NCBI GenBank assembly: GCA_015680685.1 | Contig: MNCI01015611.1 | Span: 521,965 to 585,964, forward strand | Length of the DNA: 64,000 bases | Direction of reading: 5' to 3' | Source: Gnetum montanum | Lineage: Eukaryota > Streptophyta > Gnetopsida > Gnetales > Gnetaceae | Notes under the pieces: generated by a model | What the model was told of the DNA's origin: nothing | Database searches by the model: none | What the model saw: only the letters and a program-made list of their open reading frames with translations | Translations under genes and position numbers: made by a program | Shown here: in pieces, positions 58,807-64,000 of the stretch | Layout: every line of letters begins with the position of its first letter | How positions within the stretch are numbered: position 1 is the stretch's first letter

Positions 58807-60360
58807 ATGGAGGGAACTTCTTACACAAAGCCATCCATGTTCAATGGATTTGACTTTGGCTTTTTGAAAGCTAGAATGTAATGGTTCTTTGAATCCATGG
58901 AGTTTGAAGTCTAAGAATCAATCTTGGAAAGCTACACTCCATCTGTCAATAGCACCAATAGCATCATCAAGCCTCACAACAAATGATCACAAGAGGATAA
59001 GGATAAGCTCATGTTTGATTCAAAAGTAAAAAATTGCTTATATTGTGCTTTGAACAAATCTGAATTCAATAGGGTATTAAGATGTAAAATGTCCAAAGAA
59101 ATTTGGAAAACTTTAAAAGCTACTTAGGAAGAAACCTCTAATGTTAAGTAATCAATATTGTTAGTTCTACAAAGTGAATATGATAAACTCAAAATGTGAG
59201 AAGGTGAGAAAATCAAGGATTATTTTTCTAGAGCTAATAATCTTATTGTAGCCATGTAAGGAATAAGGAAAGACTTGCCCAAAAGCAACATCATCATCAA
59301 AATGATCAAAACTCTACAACCAAAGTTTAGACCTAAGGTCATAGCCATGGAGAAAATCAAAGATTTCTCAACTCTAAGATTTGAGGAAATTCAAAGTGCT
59401 CTCATCACCTATGAAATGAATCTCATAAGTGAAGGAGCAATTCAAGAAAAACCTATTTCTCTAAAGATTCCCTCCAAGGAGAAGGAGGTCAATGAGCATG
59501 ATGAGGGCAATGAAGATGAGATTGCTCTTCTCTCAAGAAGACTACAATGATTTCTTAAAAGAAGAAACAAAGGGACATCTCAGCAACAACAAAGACCAAA
59601 TTTTTCAAAGGTAGAGAAAGAGGTAAAAATTTTTAAAATTCTTCTAATCTAGATTCTTCTTCCATAGAGTGTTAAGTTTGTGGAGGAAGAGACCATATGG
59701 CCTTTGAATACCCTAATGATCCAAATGATGGCAAAGTTCAACCAAAGAATAGATTCAATGATGAGGAATCAAAAAATACCAACTTTTATACAAGCTGGAA
59801 TGGTGATGAGGAAAGTGAAGAAGAAGCATGCAATTCTCCTAAAGATTCTCATCTCATCTACATGGTGATTACTGATGAATCTTCCTCACATATGGTTGAA
59901 CAACATGGTAAGTGTAATGAGAGGTATAGTGAATTTAAAGAAGAAATTTTTCTCTTACACCATTTGATTAGGAGGGTAAAGAAACTAATGTTTTCTAAGT
60001 TAAATGTTATTCATACTGAAATCAAAGAAGAGATCTTAGACATAAAAGCTGAGATTCAACCACTAACCTCTTGTAACAAGGATTCCAGCAAGATTCAAGA
60101 TGAGGAGATTCCCAAAAATTAGGCAAAGAATTTAGAGGATGCAACACATGAAAATGCAAGCTCAAGTTCAAGCATAGTAAGGTTTGATAATTTTGATCAT
60201 AAGGATAATGCTATTTTTAAATGTAAAAATTGTGGTTTTATGTAAACTATTATCCATGATGATCACAATAAGATTAATGCTTGGTCTTGTCAAAAGGAGT
60301 TTGGTAAGGAAATTGTGCAAGTACCAATAAGCGAGAATGAAGAGAAGTGGAGCTTTTAAA
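58807..60360 (+). pseudogene. copia-2 gag remnant
   Basis: ATG 58807 opens MEGTSYTKPSMF. The UBN2-like region has readable parts at 59275-59550. The zinc knuckle near 59669-59714 reads C-stop-V-C-GGRD-H-MAFE-Y, with the last Cys lost as in copia-1. The coiled-coil tail is open at 59697-60122 in one frame (DEESEEEACNSPKDSHLIYMV...). Both copies share the zinc-knuckle defects, so these predate their separation. Confidence 0.8.
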
Positions 60361-62369
60361 ATAAAGTAAAAATTAATTCAATGTTCTATCATAAGGAAAA
60401 TAAACAAATAGAGACATCACATACATGATCTAATGAAAGAGAACCTAAGGATAAGGAGGTACTTCATGATAGGGGACCTCATCTCAAACTCCATTAACCT
60501 TCTTAATTTATCGACAAGTAAGGTAAGTCAAGGCAAGTCTCTATTTCTTTACTTGCTAGTTAACAAGGATAGTGTATGAGAAGTCTTAAATTATCCATGT
60601 CTTAGATTAAAAATTTGGAATAATTGTCTAGAGTGCTTCTCTTATTCATTCATGATATTGATATAATTGATTTTGTGAAGATTTATAATAGCTCTTATAA
60701 TAATTTCCCTTTGATCTTAACTTTGTATTTGAGATGATTTTCCCATTTAGAAGATAATACAATCCTCTGAAATTTCTTTCAATGTCACTAGTTGAAGATC
60801 TAAATCTCTATAATTAAGCTTTATGTTGCTCTACAGTTATAGTGTGCTTGTGATTTTTTCACATTCATCTTAAAAGCCCAAGATAAGTAGCACATATGTA
60901 GGGGGAACCTACATCTCAATCATATTAGGGGCCATCAACGTAGGGGAATTCCATAGAGACTTTAGCCAAAATGCACAATGAGTAAGAAAAGAACTTCAAG
61001 ATGTATTTTTTTGGGATGACAAAGTCTTGAATGGTTGTTGTATTAACTTGTACAAAAATCAAAACATGCTTGTCTCTATCATGAATTTCATATTTGTTTG
61101 ATAAAATCTTTTGGTTGAATCTAGAATTACTTGATGTTATCTAATAGATCAATTCTCTTTTATCTTTAGTCTTTAGCATCAATTTATGTGTTGGTCCTCA
61201 TTGTTTTGAACTGACAACTCACCTATCTGATGTTCAATGATAAGCTTAAGCATGAAGTACCTATTTTTATACAATAAGTAGTTGATATTATGAGTAAAGC
61301 CATGATCATTTTTTGGTATTTATGCTTTTGATTGAGTTATCCATTGAATAATTTGCTTTGAGATGTAGATTTTGGGAATTTTGCATGGCAAGTTTCAAGT
61401 TATAGATTGCTATATGCTCATTTACCAAGATGAAGATCCATGCTAATTACTTATTTTAAAGATAGATTACTTGTTCCTAAACATTCACACTTCACTTCAA
61501 GCTTAAATATTGGTTGAAAAACTTGGATTAGTTCTTTATATATGTGAGACAACACTTGTAATATTCTTGCTTTCCTATTTGTGTAATACTTGATACATGC
61601 TCTATCTTTGATATCAACTAACTATTTTTATGTGATCATATTTAAATTAGTAGAGTATTTTAGGAAGTGTATGATTGTATATTCATTAGCATGTTTTATT
61701 TTTGATCCATGGTTTTGGATGTTGCAATTACCTTGAATAAACAACAAAGCATGAATATCTCACTCATAGCTTTGACCCTTACAATTGAATGTCGATGATT
61801 CTTATTGGATTAACTACAACTTCTTATTTTGACCTCAAAAGAGCAGTTCTTAATTTTCACAATCACACCTTAAGTGGAGGATGCAACACATTCCTCACTA
61901 CATTTTGAATAATAACATGATTACTCTATGGGAATGTATTCATCTGAAATCCATGGTTTTCCATTGTGAAGTTGTATGGATATATTTATGGAGATATGCC
62001 CATGTTATATAAAAATGAAAATTATCTAAATTCCAAGCACCTTGCACTACAAAAAAATTATTATTTTAGAGATATGTTGCTTAAGCCTTTGCTTCAAGAT
62101 TGAATTTTACTTGGAACGTTCTTTCTGCTCTTACCAACTTTGGGGCACCTATTCATGGACCTGATAAATACATACTCCCTATATCTTTTTAGGATTATGA
62201 GTGATACTTAGCTCTTCGTATTATATTGTTCTTTTCTATCTTTTCTACCAAAGTTTGTGCACCTTATCCTTTTTGTTGTTGTTCAAAAAGGGGAAGAGTA
62301 GTATGGTTATATTTGTATGATCACTAGTTCATTTTCTTACGTTTTGAACATCACAAAAAAGGGGAAGAT
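60361..62369 (+). other. copia-2 non-coding interior and polypurine tract
   Basis: No coding similarity. About 60855-61815 is absent from copia-1, probably deleted there. The polypurine tract aaaaaaggggaagat (62355-62369) abuts the LTR. Confidence 0.7.
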
Positions 62370-63593
62370 TGTGGACGTTTTGGTGTGTTTTGGTGTACTC
62401 AGAACATTAAGCAAAATGGAGACAAAAGTTGTTTGCATAGTTGTATGATTATTATGTTTGTAGGACTACATACAGGGGAAACCATGATGAGCTAAAGACG
62501 ACAAGGAACAAACTATCCCAAAGCTCAAAGGAAAAGGTCATCCACATGTCTTCAAACAAACATCCAAAGAACATGGACAAGGACCTAACATTGTACAAGT
62601 AGATTAAACATCATTAAATCATATGTAAGATCAAGGTTGTGGACAAGGAATGATGCATTCATCATGCACAGCAAAGTGAAGAAAGACGTCTCTGGGAAGC
62701 AATAGATGTCTTGGTAGATTTGAAGAGAACTCAAACAAAGACATCTTCAAAAGTAACAGGACATCTTTCTTAGAAAAAGACATCTTTCACAAGGTAGAGA
62801 TGTCTTTACATATTACAAACCAAGTCCAAAAAGACATCTTCTAGTATGGAGACTTCAAAAAGACATCTTTCAAGAAATAAAGACATCTTCTCAGATTTGA
62901 AGGAAAATTTAGAGAGACATCTTAGATATAGGAAAGACATCCCCCATGACTGTTAATGATCATTAACTAGCCATTACATGAGTTTTGAGAAGGATTTAGC
63001 AACATAGAAACTATAAGAAGACTTCATGTGCATTGGGAAATGTGCAAGCCTTGTTGTATTCATTGTACAATCATTTGTAATCATTGAATTCTCTATTGCT
63101 CTTCATTGTCTTATCATTTTAGCATTGTAAACTATGATGTACCTAATTGTACAAGGATCAATAAATTGAGTTGCAATTAGTCCTTGTAATTCTTGTTCTT
63201 GTTGCCCTGTAGGGTTGAGTTCCTTAAGCTTGTCGGGATCCTGTGGGATTTAGTTGTTGGTGCTGTGGTACAACACTCTGATATAGAACTCAAGATTGTA
63301 AAGGTTGTGGAAGCCTTGAAACTACATTTTCAATCTTGATGGGAGCTTATGAGGTTGAGTGATTGGTGTTTTGGTACAACACTCTAGAGCTGGGCTTGAT
63401 GACTGTACAAGGTGTGGACCCTTTAATCACATTTTGAGAGTAACAAAGTCTACAAGTGTGCTTGCAATCTACCCTGTATGTGTGGACTACCCAAGTTGGG
63501 GAACCATGTTAAATTTGTTGTGTGTGCTTTGTTTGTTTAAGTTTTTATTTGGGGAACTTATTCATCCCCCCCTTCTAAGTTCAACAATCCACA
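62370..63593 (+). repeat. copia-2 3' LTR (1224 bp)
   Basis: TGTGGA...TCCACA with the AGATGTCT/AGACATCT array at about 62679-62945. In its R-U5 part it shares diagnostic bases (cttgcaatctaccct, aaccatgtt) with the 3' LTR of copia-1, not with its own 5' LTR. Confidence 0.93.
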
Positions 63594-63650
63594 AAATCTT
63601 TCTCCATTTATATGTAGCTTGAGGATGAGTTTTTAGTTAGTCATGGGGGT
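63594..63650 (+). repeat. Last bases of element C interior with polypurine tract
   Basis: Aligns with 4333-4390. Ends gtcatgggggta, as in B. Confidence 0.85.
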
Positions 63651-64000
63651 ATGATGAATCACTCGGTGGTTACATTGATGCATCCTCATCAATGCTTACC
63701 CATCGATGCATGGGCTAATATGTTTATGCATATGCATTGAAGCAGTATCTATCTTCACCTATAAATATGCAAGCACCCATAGCGTATTGGACACTTTTTG
63801 ATCACTCTAATAGCTAGACTCTTGCAGTTTTATTTCATGACCTTAATGAATAGTCAGTGAGTGTCAACAATGTGAATTTGAGTCAATTTTACAATGTCTT
63901 ACTTGAGTGACATTGTACCTAGATACATTCCATGAATGCTAATAAGATCAAGATTAATTCCTATTCATTGTAGCACTTTGACTTAGAATAGATTTACTTT
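63651..64000 (+). repeat. Element C 3' LTR, first 350 bp
   Basis: TGATGAATCACTCGGTGG... matches the 5' LTR at 51735, with the TATA region CCTATAAATATGCAAGCAC near 63760. Runs out of the window. Confidence 0.92.

Larger units (their letters stand above)
57529..63593 (+). mobile_element. copia-2: complete gag-only copia-like element nested in Ty3 element C
   Basis: Two 1224-bp LTRs, primer-binding site, gag remnant, about 2 kb of non-coding interior and polypurine tract, 6065 bp in all. The five bases before it (gaaac) and after it (aaatc) are a decayed target-site duplication; the copia-1 right flank still reads gaaac. No enzyme genes. Confidence 0.9.
51735..64000 (+). mobile_element. Ty3 element C, pol-less, with nested copia-2; 3' end outside window
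   Basis: 5' LTR 51735-52618, primer-binding site, gag, post-pol spacer, copia-2 (57529-63593), the last 57 bases of the interior, and 3' LTR from 63651. RT and integrase are absent: gag-downstream sequence passes through a decayed protease-RT linker (about 54840-55300) into the T-rich spacer. The 5' and 3' LTR U3 regions match each other (GATGCATC-type words, CCTATAAATATGCAAGCAC). Confidence 0.85.

Noticed and set aside
1-64000. CRISPR arrays, tRNA or rRNA genes, bacterial operons
   Set aside because: None seen; the repeats are LTRs and microsatellites, and the only tRNA-like matches are primer-binding sites.

Overview
The window is nuclear DNA of a seed plant. It has one intact, intron-containing plant gene: a family GH3 beta-glucosidase / exo-beta-glucanase at 24553-28113 (+), with nine exons and 642 residues. 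Almost everything else is old, nested LTR retrotransposons. The very high load of decayed elements, long AT-rich spacers and intact gene islands suit a large genome such as a gymnosperm, but that placement is inference.

Layout. 1-4332 is a gag-only Ty1/copia-like element (copia-1; its 5' LTR is cut by the window start). 4333-4390 is a stub of the Ty3 element it was inserted in. 4391-5197 is a chimeric Ty3 LTR that leads into Ty3 element A (to 20978). The RT region of A is split by a reverse-strand Ty3 element M (8761-17372, target-site duplication tacaa). 20979-23832 is the 3' end of Ty3 element D. 23833-30226 is the gene and its flanks. 30227-33400 is the 5' part of Ty3 element E, with a one-base assembly gap at 31301. 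33401-36916 and 50325-51734 are anonymous decayed DNA on either side of the complete 13.4-kb Ty3 element B (36922-50319, target-site duplication ccaag). 51735 to the window end is Ty3 element C, carrying a second, complete gag-only copia element (copia-2, 57529-63593).

The Ty3 elements are one related group. Their LTRs are TGATGA...TCATCA and 800-900 bp long. The primer-binding site is of the TGGNGCCATTGCCGAGGA type. The gag has a CxIC-x3-HPKG motif, the protease is of the DLGS type, and only B keeps a full pol (RT, RNase H, integrase), broken by stops. Downstream of pol the group carries an extra ORF (B, M and D, with start-codon remnants in A and perhaps C). It has coiled coils and a region resembling plant transposon-associated proteins. 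A, C, E and M lack all or part of pol, so B-like relatives would have had to supply those functions.

The most interesting observation is that in B and M the extra ORF is preceded by a palindrome-rich, TATA-containing block. This block carries the palindromic words of that element's own LTR U3, which differ between B and M. A conserved splice-acceptor-like site sits directly before the extra ORF start codon. This suggests an internal promoter that has kept pace with the LTR promoter and drives a spliced subgenomic mRNA. Other points are a duplication of a Ty3 segment that already held its copia insertion, an LTR recombined between two subfamilies, and an assembly gap that looks like a join of filled and empty alleles of a young insertion.
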